From Methanobacteriota archaeon (lineage in GTDB: Archaea; Thermoplasmatota; Thermoplasmata; RBG-16-68-12): 20,006 nucleotides of DNA. This document shows positions 6,995 through 14,217 of the stretch, one piece after another. Made by a program: the position numbers and the translations under genes. The notes below the pieces were generated by a model. That model worked only from the letters and a program-made list of their open reading frames with translations. It was not told where the DNA came from and searched no databases. Each line of letters opens with the position of its first letter. Positions within the stretch are counted from its first letter, which is position 1. Location of the stretch: positions 1 through 20,006 of the forward strand of contig VBMR01000015.1 of the NCBI GenBank assembly GCA_005878325.1. Reading direction: 5' to 3'.

Positions 6995-7492
6995 TCACGC
7001 CTCCTCCTCTCCGAGCCGCCAGATCTCGTCCCCGACGTGATGGATCGTCTCGACCGCCTTGCCCTTCTCCTCCCGCGCCATCGTCGGCCCGTCGAGGATC
7101 GCGCGGCCCACGGAAAGGGGGCGCCGGTTCTTCTCGTCGCAGACCCACACGATGTCCCCCGCGCGGATCGCGGGGTCGGCGTCCACGATGCCGGGCGCCA
7201 TCACGTCCGCCCCGTTGTAGATGAACCGGACCGCGCCCATGTCGACGGTCACCGCGCGCTTCGTCGCCGGGAAGGCGAGCAGCCCGCGGACGGTCGGGGC
7301 GAGGGCTTCCTCGACGAACAGGGCGATGGCCTCGTCCCCTCGGAGGAGGACCCGACGGGTGCCGGCTTCCGCTTCGTCGAGCGGGACCCCCTCTGGCGGG
7401 ACCGTCATGCCGAAGTCGTCCTGCAGGCGATGCAGGACCTCCGCGGCCTCCTTCTGCCGCAGACGGGATCGGCGACGGATCTTGGTGGCCAT
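6995..7492 (-). CDS. PUA-domain RNA-binding protein
   Basis: 165 aa. The N-terminal half is a pre-PUA-like domain (basic helix IRRRSRLRQKEAAEVLHRL, then a mixed region ending LVEEALAPTVRGLL-like). Residues about 79-155 form a PUA domain: VTVDMGAVRFIYNGADVMAP, GIVDADPAIRAGDIVWV, and a closing VGRAILDG...GKAVETIHHVGDEIW. This arrangement is the archaeal relative of MCT-1 and pseudouridine/archaeosine transglycosylase RNA-binding domains; related proteins bind tRNA or ribosomal RNA and may act in translation. ATG 7492 was preferred over in-frame 7543 because a TATA-like CGTTATCTC (7517-7525) sits about 29 nt before it. It is followed one nucleotide later by the HAD gene. Confidence 0.85.
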   Translation of the reverse strand: MATKIRRRSRLRQKEAAEVLHRLQDDFGMTVPPEGVPLDEAEAGTRRVLLRGDEAIALFVEEALAPTVRGLLAFPATKRAVTVDMGAVRFIYNGADVMAPGIVDADPAIRAGDIVWVCDEKNRRPLSVGRAILDGPTMAREEKGKAVETIHHVGDEIWRLGEEEA

Positions 7493-7516
7493 CGGGCCTT
7501 TGGCAAGCGGACGAGG

Positions 7517-7525
7517 GAGATAACG
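7517..7525 (-). promoter_or_regulatory. TATA-like box of the PUA-HAD operon
   Basis: Minus-strand CGTTATCTC about 29 nt before ATG 7492, in the 74-nt gap after the TPR gene. Confidence 0.4.
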
Positions 7526-7566
7526 TTGTCCGCCATGCGACATCTATTCCGTTCGAACGATGAAAA

Positions 7567-9720
7567 TCAGTCCGCGACGGACCCTTCGGGCTCCGACCCG
7601 AGGAGCTCCGCGCGGTCCGGATCGAGCGAGCGGGCCTGGTCGTCCATCTTTCGGGCCCGGGCCTCCTGGCCCATCGCCTTCCAGGCCCGCGCGGCGTCCC
7701 GCCAGGCCTCCGGGTCCGTGGGGTTCAGGCCCAGGGCCGCATCGAATGCCGCGGCTGCCTGCTTCACGCGCCCGACGCGCAATAGGAGGTCTCCCTTCCG
7801 GCGGTACGCGAGGTCTCGTCCGTCCGTCGCGACCCGGATCGCCGCATCGCAGTCCGTGAGAGCCTCCTCCGTCCGACCGAGCGCGGCGTGGAGGTCCGCC
7901 TGGAGGAGACACGCGATGACGTCCGGAGACTCGACCGCCTCCAGCACCTTCAAGGCCTCCTCGATTCGACCGACGGACTGGAGGCCGCGTGCGAGCTCGA
8001 GGGACGCCTCGGCGCCGGCGCCGAGGTCGATCGCCTTCCGAAGGTGCGCCTCGCCCTCCTCGGCATGGTCCAGGGCGAATGCCGCCCGGCCCGCCGCGAG
8101 CCATCCGCGTCGATCCTCGGGATGCCGCGTCCGCGCCTCCTCGGCCGGGACGAGGGCGTCCGCGGGCCGGCCGACCCGCAGGAGCAGGGCGGACAACCGC
8201 ACCAGGGCGTCCGCGGCGTGCGTCCTCGACGCGGCCGCGGCGAAGGCGTCGATCGCCTCGTCCGTCCGCTCGAGGTCTTCGAGGAGCATGCCGCGGTGGT
8301 AGTGGAGGTCCGCATTGTCCGGCTCCGCTTCGAGTCCCAATCGGAAGCACTCCAATGCCTCGTCGTAGCAGCGCTCCGCCTCGCGGGCGTTCCCCATCTC
8401 CTCGAGGATCCTCCCTCGGAAGATCCACGCCTCCTCGTATTCCCCGTTCAAGATGAGGGCGTTGTTCAGGGCATCCCGCGCCTCCTCGAGGCGCCCGAGG
8501 TGATGGAGCGACTCCGCCTTCGCCATCCAGGCGTGGTCGTAGTTCGGGTTCAGCTCGAGGCTCTGGCCGATCAGCTCGAGCCCTTCCTCGTGCCGCCCGA
8601 GGTTGTCGAGCGCATGGCCTTTCGCGTAGAGGGCGTAGTCGAAGTCGGGCTTGATCTCGAGGGCCTTGTCGTGGTACTTGAGGGAGTCCGCGTGGCGGCC
8701 CATCTTGTTCAGCGCGTTGCCGATGTTGTTCCACGCGATCTCGTACTCCGGATTCACCTCGAGACCGTGTTCGAAAAAGGGAATCGATTCCTCGTACCGA
8801 CCGAGGTTGTACAGCGCGTTCCCGAGGTTGTTCCAGAGGACCTCGTCGCCGGAATCCAGCTCGATCGCCTTCTCGTAGGCGGCGACCGCCTCCTCGAGGC
8901 GATTGATCCCGTGGAACGTGTATCCCTTGTTGTACCAGGCCTGCTTGTAGGTCGGATTGAGGGCGAGGGCCTTCTCGTAGCAGGCCAGGGCCTCGTCGTG
9001 GATTCCCAGCATGAAGAACGTGAAGCCCTTGTTGTTCCATGCTTCCTCGTTGTTCGGTCCCGCCTCGATCGCCTTGTCGTACGCCTCGATCGCCTCTTCG
9101 TACCGTTCCAGGGCGTAGAGGGCGTCCCCGAGGCCGGTCCACGCGTCGCCGTCCGCGGGGTTCGCCGAGGTCGCGGCCTTGTAGGCGTCCACGGCCGCCT
9201 CGGATTCGTTCAACTCGTCGAGGAGCTGGCCCTTCTTCGTCCAGCTGACCGTGTTCGCGGTGTCGACCCGCACGAGGGACTCGTACACCTGCTTCGCCGC
9301 CTTCATCCGACCGAGGCGCGCGAGGACGAAGGCCTTGTCGCACAAGGCGTCCGGATAGTCCGGCCGGATCCCGAGGGCGCGATCGTAGGCGACGAGCGCC
9401 TCGTCGAACTGCCCAAGCTGCGCGAATCCGTTCCCGAGGTTGTACGCGGCAATCTCGAACGCGGGGTTGTGTTGCAAGGCGCGCGTGTAGGCCTGGACGG
9501 CGTCCTCGTGCCGACCGAGCCCGTCGAGGGCGACCCCGCGGTTGTTCCACATCACGTGGTCCTCGTAGCCGAACGCCTCCGCGCGTTCGTAGCATGCCAG
9601 GGCCTCCACGAACTCGCGGGCGTCGCAGTGGGCGTTCCCGCGGATGAACTCCGCTTCCCCGCGGACGAGGTCCGGCTCCGCAGGGACCGCCGCGAGGACA
9701 AGAGCGAAGGGGAACCCCAT
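7567..9720 (-). CDS. Large tetratricopeptide-repeat protein (about 20 TPRs)
   Basis: 717 aa made almost entirely of 34-residue TPR units. I can mark about 20 in sequence from residue 16 to the end, for example EEAWNNKGFTFFMLGIHDEA, with consensus Trp4, Gly8, Ala20 and Pro32. Units 2-12 are very regular; units 13-19 are more divergent and some are one to seven residues off length. Such solenoids are scaffolds for protein-protein binding; no enzyme domain, signal peptide or membrane helix is convincing, although the first 13 residues are mildly hydrophobic. ATG 9720 was chosen since TATA-like CATTAAG lies about 30 nt upstream; an in-frame start at 9795 precedes that box. The next gene on the strand (PUA) has its own promoter. 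Confidence 0.88.
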   Translation of the reverse strand: MGFPFALVLAAVPAEPDLVRGEAEFIRGNAHCDAREFVEALACYERAEAFGYEDHVMWNNRGVALDGLGRHEDAVQAYTRALQHNPAFEIAAYNLGNGFAQLGQFDEALVAYDRALGIRPDYPDALCDKAFVLARLGRMKAAKQVYESLVRVDTANTVSWTKKGQLLDELNESEAAVDAYKAATSANPADGDAWTGLGDALYALERYEEAIEAYDKAIEAGPNNEEAWNNKGFTFFMLGIHDEALACYEKALALNPTYKQAWYNKGYTFHGINRLEEAVAAYEKAIELDSGDEVLWNNLGNALYNLGRYEESIPFFEHGLEVNPEYEIAWNNIGNALNKMGRHADSLKYHDKALEIKPDFDYALYAKGHALDNLGRHEEGLELIGQSLELNPNYDHAWMAKAESLHHLGRLEEARDALNNALILNGEYEEAWIFRGRILEEMGNAREAERCYDEALECFRLGLEAEPDNADLHYHRGMLLEDLERTDEAIDAFAAAASRTHAADALVRLSALLLRVGRPADALVPAEEARTRHPEDRRGWLAAGRAAFALDHAEEGEAHLRKAIDLGAGAEASLELARGLQSVGRIEEALKVLEAVESPDVIACLLQADLHAALGRTEEALTDCDAAIRVATDGRDLAYRRKGDLLLRVGRVKQAAAAFDAALGLNPTDPEAWRDAARAWKAMGQEARARKMDDQARSLDPDRAELLGSEPEGSVAD

Positions 9721-9746
9721 CGGGCCGCACCAGACTCGATGCCGAC

Positions 9747-9753
9747 TTAATGG
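9747..9753 (-). promoter_or_regulatory. TATA-like box of the TPR gene
   Basis: Minus-strand CCATTAA about 30 nt before ATG 9720, which decides the start over the in-frame codon at 9795. Confidence 0.4.
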
Positions 9754-9856
9754 TTCCGCGGTGAGTCTCGGAGGCGTCAGTCTCGATGGTGGCACGGACT
9801 TCCCCGCGCCCGGTTGAGAGCATCGGCTTCAATCGTGGGACGCCCTTCACGAATCG

Positions 9857-10444
9857 ATGAAACCCACGTTCTTCTCGAATCCCGCAGAACTCCGCGCGTG
9901 GCTCAATGCGCATCACGACGAGGCCTCAGAATTATGGATCGGATTCTATAAAAAAGGCTCCGGCACGCCGAGCCTCACGCGCTCTCAGGCGGTGGATGAA
10001 GCGCTCTGTTTCGGCTGGATCGACAGCCGACTCAAAGGCGTCGATGACGCGAGATATGCGATCCGCTTCACCCCGCGGAAGCCGCGCAGCGTCTGGAGCG
10101 CGGCGAACGTCAAGCGCGTCAGGGAGCTCGCGGATGCGGGGCGCATGACTGCCGCTGGCCTGAAGGTATTCGAGCTTCGGGAGAAGGCACGATCGCGGAT
10201 CTATTCGTATGAACAGCCTGGCGAGGTTCGGCTCGACGCCGCCGACGAAAGGAAGTTTCGATCGAACCGCAAGGCGTGGAGCTTCTTCCAACGCCAGGGC
10301 GTATCGTATCGGAAGGCGGCCGTCTGGTGGGTCGTCAGCGCAAAAGCGGAGGAGACCCGACTCCGGCGTCTTGCCCAGCTGATCGATGACTCAGAGCACG
10401 AACGGACCGTACCGCCCCTCACGTCTCCAGCGAAACGTCGGTGA
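9857..10444 (+). CDS. YdeI/OmpD-associated (OmdA) family protein
   Basis: 195 aa. The opening FFSNPAELRAWLNAHHDEAS, then ELWIGFYKKGSG, the motif EALCFGWIDSRLKGVDD, and RFTPRKPRSVWSAANVKRV are the hallmarks of the YdeI/OmdA family, common in bacteria and occasional in archaea. The C-terminal part (about 120-185) holds the helical OmdA domain with FRSNRKAWSFF and SYRKAAVWWV. The biochemical role is not established; bacterial relatives were linked to bacteriocin or peptide resistance. Codons are less G/C-biased than in neighbours (ATT, TTA, TAT, AAA, AGA occur), which fits acquisition from bacteria. No clear TATA box precedes it. It is divergent from the TPR gene. Confidence 0.82.
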   Translation: MKPTFFSNPAELRAWLNAHHDEASELWIGFYKKGSGTPSLTRSQAVDEALCFGWIDSRLKGVDDARYAIRFTPRKPRSVWSAANVKRVRELADAGRMTAAGLKVFELREKARSRIYSYEQPGEVRLDAADERKFRSNRKAWSFFQRQGVSYRKAAVWWVVSAKAEETRLRRLAQLIDDSEHERTVPPLTSPAKRR

Positions 10445-10494
10445 CCGGAGATCGAACCGCTCGCCGGGAGCGCGACGGGGAGAACGGGGTCGTC

Positions 10495-10504
10495 GCATTT
10501 AAGT
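10495..10504 (+). promoter_or_regulatory. TATA box of the G1P dehydrogenase gene
   Basis: GCATTTAAGT about 43 nt before the GTG at 10543; the intervening leader has AGAGGCGG at 10531-10538 as ribosome binding site. Confidence 0.55.
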
Positions 10505-10542
10505 AGCGACACGGGCTTGGCACTGGTTCCAGAGGCGGCCTT

Positions 10543-11500
10543 GTGCCCAGGATAGATGAGGAGACCTTCGGCAAGTCGAAGGCGATGGAACTCCCGCGGA
10601 ACATCGTCGTGGGACACGACGCCCTTCACCAGGTCGGCGAGGTATGCCAGGCCCTGAAGCTCGGGAAGAAGGCCCTCCTCGTCGCGGATGACACCACGTA
10701 CAAGATCGCGGGCAAGACGGTCGAGAAGGAACTCACCGCACGGAAGATCCGCAGCTCCGTCTTTCTGATCCCGGACGCCACGTGGGACGAGGTCCGGGAG
10801 GGGGAGGAGCGGATCCGCAAAGGCGCCTTCGAGTTCGCGGTCGGTGTCGGTGGTGGCCGTTCCATCGACGTCGCGAAGTGCGCCTCCTTCAATGCCGGCG
10901 TGCCCTTCGTCAGCGTCCCGACCGCCGCAAGCCACGACGGCGTCGTCTCGTCACGGGCCTCGATCCAAAAGGGCGCGGAGAAGGTGAGCCTCGCCGCGCA
11001 GACACCCATCGCGGTCATCATGGACACCGGCATCATCGCGGAGTCCCCGTTCCGCCTCCTGGCCGCGGGATGCGGTGACATCATCTCGAACCTCGCCGCC
11101 GTCAAGGACTGGGCGCTCGCGCGGAACCTTCGGAACGAATACTACTCGTCCTACGCGGCCGCGCTGAGCGAACTCGCCGCGCATCTCGTGATTGAGAACG
11201 CCTCGACGATCAAACCGCGACTCGAGGAGAGCGCGTGGTTCGTCTGCAAGGCCCTCGTGTCGAGTGGCGTAGCGATGTCCATCGTACCTCCACAGCGGGA
11301 ACTGGCAGGAGGTGCGGGACGCCCTCCTCGTGATTGGCGCGCCCACGACCGCACGGTCGCTCGGCGTGACGGACGAAGAAGTCGTCCAGGCGCTTGTTCA
11401 CGCGCACGAGATCAACAAGGAACGGTACACGATCCTCGGGGACGAGGGCCTGACGCTCGAAGCGGCGGAGCGTCTCGCGAAGATCACGAAGGTCATCTGA
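10543..11500 (+). pseudogene. egsA: sn-Glycerol-1-phosphate dehydrogenase gene with internal deletion and frameshift
   Basis: G1P dehydrogenase reduces dihydroxyacetone phosphate to sn-glycerol-1-phosphate, the backbone of archaeal lipids. From the GTG start, 247 residues follow the family: NAD-binding GVGGGRSID at 101-109, PTAASHDGVVSSRAS, and zinc ligand Asp179 in AGCGDIISN. After GVAMSI (codon ending 11283) the frame is lost. The family C-terminus resumes one frame over at 11285 (YLHSGNWQEVRDALLVIGAP) and ends at 11500. The piece normally between, roughly 35-45 residues carrying the SGSEH and LHGE histidines that bind zinc, is absent. As written the gene cannot make active enzyme; the uncorrected frame reads on to 11547. 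Its 3' end overlaps the RIO1 gene. Assembly error must be excluded, since the enzyme is normally essential. Confidence 0.85.
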
Positions 11501-12272
11501 GCCGGCCGCACTCTTGGCTATCGGCCTCTGGTTTTCGCAGGACGTGAAATCGATCATGGGCGACGATGATCGCATCGGCCTGTGTGGCGGCATCAATCGA
11601 TAGCCCATACTTCCGGAAGTACGCGCCGACGGCCTGCAATCCGTTGACGAGGGCGTCCCGGGCCTGGGTCAATCGAACCCAAGGGACGGCTCCCGTGCGA
11701 TCGACGCGGATGGCATCGGAGAGATCGATGAGCCATGGCCGGCCTTCATAGACCAAGATGTTGAAGGCGCTGAGATCCGAGTGCACGACGCCAGACCGGG
11801 CGAGGGATCCGATCGCATCGAGGACCGCCTCCAAGAAGTCCTTCGGCGCATCGAGGCGGGTGTCATGAAGGCGAGGTGCGGGCCCGTCGGCGTCGCCCAG
11901 GTACCGCATCGACAACAGGTTCTCGACCCGTCGAGCAGGGGTGGGCACCGGGGCGCCACCCTTCCACGCCTGCCGCAGCATCTCGAATTCGTGGGCGGCG
12001 AGCCACGACATCGTGTCGACCTTGATCGGCCGTCCGCCGCGATGGGACGTCCGGTAGAGTCGATAGGCCTTCACCGCGAGCGGCGCGCCCTTGTACTCGC
12101 AGAGGTACACGTCGGCCTCCTTGCCTGCGCTGATCAGGCGACGGACCTCGGTCGCAAGGCCGGCGTCGAGGATCGCCTCCGCGGTCCCGCGGTATCCGCG
12201 TTCCCGCAGGTCGATCGTCCCGTGGTCGATGCGCCATTGGACGCTCGCGTCGAGCGTTGGATCGTTCGGCAT
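11493..12272 (-). CDS. rio1: RIO1-family serine/threonine protein kinase
   Basis: 259 aa. RIO signature residues are clear: the glycine-poor nucleotide loop SAGKEADVYL (49-58), Lys68 in LAVKAYR, the RIO-specific flexible-loop region before Trp90, catalytic Asp166 and Asn171 in VVHSDLSAFNIL, and metal-binding Asp183 in LIDLSDAI. RIO1 kinases act as ATPases in maturation of the small ribosomal subunit. The GKEADVY motif separates it from RIO2, and the winged helix of RIO2 is absent. The C-terminal region after 190 is short and helical. ATG 12272 is the first start that keeps the family length. No strong TATA box is seen close upstream. The gene converges on the G1P dehydrogenase with an 8-bp overlap. 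Confidence 0.9.
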   Translation of the reverse strand: MPNDPTLDASVQWRIDHGTIDLRERGYRGTAEAILDAGLATEVRRLISAGKEADVYLCEYKGAPLAVKAYRLYRTSHRGGRPIKVDTMSWLAAHEFEMLRQAWKGGAPVPTPARRVENLLSMRYLGDADGPAPRLHDTRLDAPKDFLEAVLDAIGSLARSGVVHSDLSAFNILVYEGRPWLIDLSDAIRVDRTGAVPWVRLTQARDALVNGLQAVGAYFRKYGLSIDAATQADAIIVAHDRFHVLRKPEADSQECGRLR

Positions 12273-12421
12273 GTCTCAAGTTCTTCGTTCGGGGCGTTCA
12301 CAAGCAATCGCACGAACGCCGAGAGACCGAAATCCATCAGGCGGCTCCCAGCGCGACGCAAAATACAAAATGAGACATCATCGCGGGAACCTCCTGGTCC
12401 TACGGACCGAGACGACAAACC

Positions 12422-12481
12422 CTCTCCGGGGACATGAATCTACCGCCCGCGCGGGAGCCGTTTGGCGCGTCCCCGGCAGAG
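12422..12481. other. Long inverted repeat just upstream of the UPF0179 promoter
   Basis: CTCTCCGGGGAC (12422-12433) pairs with GTCCCCGG-C-AGAG (12469-12481), a 12-bp stem with one bulged base. The 35-nt interior holds a second dyad, CCCGCGCGGG (12446-12455). It ends directly at the TATA-like box 12482-12490. It could be an operator, a small structured RNA, or a terminator-like element. The rest of 12273-12421 shows only an AT-rich patch near 12359-12372. Confidence 0.5.
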
Positions 12482-12490
12482 CCTTAAGTC
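12482..12490 (+). promoter_or_regulatory. TATA-like box of the UPF0179 gene
   Basis: CCTTAAGTC about 32 nt before ATG 12518, consistent with a leaderless message. Confidence 0.5.
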
Positions 12491-12517
12491 GCCTGACGGC
12501 GTTATCACATCCAACCC

Positions 12518-12952
12518 ATGGTCCCGATCACCCTCGTCGGAGAGGAGCAAGCTACGGTCGACCGCGAGTTCGTGTACCGCGGGCCAATGCCGGAGTGTCG
12601 ACCGTGCCGGGTGAAGGGGGCGTGCCTGAACCAGGATCTGGGCCGACGGTATCGGATCATGAAGGTCCGCGACGTACGACACGAATGCCTGTTGAACCAG
12701 GGCCTGGCCCGCGTCGTCGAGGTGACTGCGGAACCGCCAGAATGCAGCGTGACGGAACGCACTGCCGTCGAAGGAGCCGTCCTGGCCTACGAGCGGATCG
12801 TGTGCGCGAACGCCGCATGCCCGAACTACCGGACCTGCCATCCCCTCGGCCTCGAGCCCGGTATGCGGGTTCGCATCCGCGAGGTGGGGCCGGAACTCGA
12901 TTGTCCTCTCGGCTACTCCCTCGTCTCCGCGAAGGTCGCGTACAACGACTGA
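12518..12952 (+). CDS. UPF0179 family cysteine-rich protein
   Basis: 144 aa. It matches the archaeal UPF0179 family from ITLVGEEQA through EFVYRGPMPEC, the GRRYRIMKVRDVRHEC segment and the C-terminal CPLGYSLV. Nine cysteines stand at 27, 30, 36, 57, 76, 96, 101, 107 and 129, grouped as ECRPC...AC and CANAACPNYRTC. Such clustering suggests metal or iron-sulfur binding, with no experimental function known to me. The start is fixed by the TATA-like box and family alignment. A small unknown gene follows 10 nt downstream on the same strand and is probably cotranscribed. Confidence 0.87.
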   Translation: MVPITLVGEEQATVDREFVYRGPMPECRPCRVKGACLNQDLGRRYRIMKVRDVRHECLLNQGLARVVEVTAEPPECSVTERTAVEGAVLAYERIVCANAACPNYRTCHPLGLEPGMRVRIREVGPELDCPLGYSLVSAKVAYND

Positions 12953-12962
12953 GGGACGTCCG

Positions 12963-13226
12963 ATGAAGGCATCGCTCCCGAGGCGGATGACGCTCCACGC
13001 GATCGAGGCCGCGGTCCTCACCCGCGGTTACCAGCCGAAACGAGAGACCTTTGACCTCGTCGCGTTCAAGCCCCTGTACAATGGGAAGCGGTTCCACATG
13101 CGTCTCGAGACGCACGGGCTCGACCGGGTCCCGCGGGGGTCCGAGATCGACCTGCACGTCGATTTCATGCGGGAGGTGAAAGGCTTCCACGGATCGTCCA
13201 CGGGATCTAGAGGAGATCCCGGCTGA
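12963..13226 (+). CDS. Small hypothetical protein, downstream of UPF0179
   Basis: 87 aa. Codons are G/C-ending like neighbouring genes and composition is that of a folded protein: a helix (RMTLHAIEAAVLTRG), then beta-like segments RETFDLVAFKPLYNGKRF, HMRLETHGLDRVPRG and EIDLHVDFMREV. The first 75 residues look structured; the tail (STGSRGDPG) overlaps the end of the convergent GNAT gene by 20 bp. The ATG is 10 nt after the UPF0179 stop, so the two are probably one operon. I do not recognise the family, and no metal or catalytic motif is evident. Confidence 0.65.
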   Translation: MKASLPRRMTLHAIEAAVLTRGYQPKRETFDLVAFKPLYNGKRFHMRLETHGLDRVPRGSEIDLHVDFMREVKGFHGSSTGSRGDPG

Positions 13227-13650
13227 ACATCGTCCGGCCGCTCATGCGGAAGCCGATCTTCTTCCAGAACGCCGCGGCGCCCTCGTTCTTCGGGAACACC
13301 TCGAGGTCGACGCGGTCGATCCGCATCGCCTTCGCTTCATCGAGAAGCCGGGCCGCGAGGGCGCGCCCGACCCCCTTCAGACGCGTCGAGGGGTCGACGA
13401 AGAAATCCTGGATCACGAGGACCCGCCCGAGCTCCGCGGACGGGGCGTACACCGCGAGCGCGACGCCGACGATCTTCGTCTTTTCGCGGGCGACGAGGAG
13501 GACACCAGGGAAGCGATTCTTCATTTGCTGCTCGACAGCCCACGAGATCCGCTCGGGTTTCGGCTTGACTCCTTCCGACGTGTGATACGCGGCGATGAGG
13601 CGTTCGACGTCCGCTCGGTCCGTGGGGTTCGCGCGTTCGATGAGCGCCAT
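13207..13650 (-). CDS. GNAT-family N-acetyltransferase
   Basis: 147 aa, the usual size of a single GNAT domain. It opens with the first strand and helix (IERANPTDRADVERLIAAY), has a central strand pair (GVLLVAREKTKIVGVALAVY), strand 4 VLVIQDFFVDPSTR, and the acetyl-CoA pyrophosphate loop RLKGVGRAL around residues 90-98. The C-terminal VDLEVFPKNEGAAAFWKKIG FRMSG is the usual Asn-plus-aromatic segment. The acceptor substrate is unknown; protein N-termini, small amines or antibiotics are all possible. A TATA-like GCTTATGTT (13675-13683) lies about 29 nt before ATG 13650, suggesting a leaderless message. Confidence 0.87.
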   Translation of the reverse strand: MALIERANPTDRADVERLIAAYHTSEGVKPKPERISWAVEQQMKNRFPGVLLVAREKTKIVGVALAVYAPSAELGRVLVIQDFFVDPSTRLKGVGRALAARLLDEAKAMRIDRVDLEVFPKNEGAAAFWKKIGFRMSGRTMFSRDLL

Positions 13651-13674
13651 CCGGGGGCGGGCACTGCCGCGAGG

Positions 13675-13683
13675 AACATAAGC
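13675..13683 (-). promoter_or_regulatory. TATA-like box of the GNAT gene
   Basis: Minus-strand GCTTATGTT about 29 nt before ATG 13650, in the short gap after the HIT gene. Confidence 0.45.
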
Positions 13684-13699
13684 ATTTGGGCGTTGGTTT

Positions 13700-14209
13700 T
13701 CAGATTTGGTACCGAGGCTTCGGCGGCCCGCCGCGGGGCAGGTGTCTCGCCATCTCCTGAATGGTCCGACCGAGTCGCAGGCACTCGTCCCGCGATCGCA
13801 CGAAGCCAGCGCGGCGCGGATCGATGGGACCCCCGACGAACGGATCGTCCGCGTATCGCGGGAAAAGGTGGACGTGAAGATGTGGGACCGTGTTGCCGTG
13901 GAGTTCGTAGTTCATCTTGATCGGCGAAAGGAAATTTGACAGAGCCTTCGCGGCGAGCATCACGTCTTCCCAGAACGCGCGCCGATCCCGCGGGGGCAGT
14001 TCGAACGGTTCGATGACGTGACGCTTCGCGATGACCGCCACGTATCCGGGCAACGGAGCCCGTCGCGGGGCCGCGACCCAAGTGACCGCGAGGGTCGCCA
14101 CGACATCTCGGGGCCGGCCCGCCCGGCAGATCGGACATCCGGTTCGGGTGCGGCGTTTGGCCCACATCGAAGGAGTTCGCCAGACCGAGCCGAACCGCGG
14201 GTCGGGCAC
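13700..14209 (-). CDS. HIT-family nucleotide-binding protein
   Basis: 169 aa. The histidine triad is HLHVHLF at 110-116 (His110, 112, 114) preceded by HGNTVPH; HIT proteins hydrolyse or transfer nucleotidyl groups. CPIC at 25-28 resembles the zinc-binding cysteines at the start of many bacterial and archaeal HIT proteins. The GTG at 14209 follows the moeA stop by 8 nt, with AGAGG as ribosome binding site, so it ends the moaB-moeA transcript. Its length is somewhat above the 110-140 residues of plain HIT proteins because of extra N- and C-terminal residues; the C-terminal helix (ECLRLGRTIQEMARHL) is of the kind seen in archaeal members. The substrate is unknown. Confidence 0.87.
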   Translation of the reverse strand: MPDPRFGSVWRTPSMWAKRRTRTGCPICRAGRPRDVVATLAVTWVAAPRRAPLPGYVAVIAKRHVIEPFELPPRDRRAFWEDVMLAAKALSNFLSPIKMNYELHGNTVPHLHVHLFPRYADDPFVGGPIDPRRAGFVRSRDECLRLGRTIQEMARHLPRGGPPKPRYQI

Positions 14210-14217
14210 GAGGACCT

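Noticed and set aside
7567..9720. DNA repeats or CRISPR-like periodicity
   Set aside because: The roughly 102-bp periodicity is the coding trace of 34-residue TPR units; the DNA of each unit is diverged and there are no spacers.
7888..9750. 620-aa open frame opposite the TPR gene
   Set aside because: It mirrors the TPR repeats on the other strand; high G/C codon bias leaves the antisense frame open. It has Val/Leu/Arg-rich composition and no family pattern.
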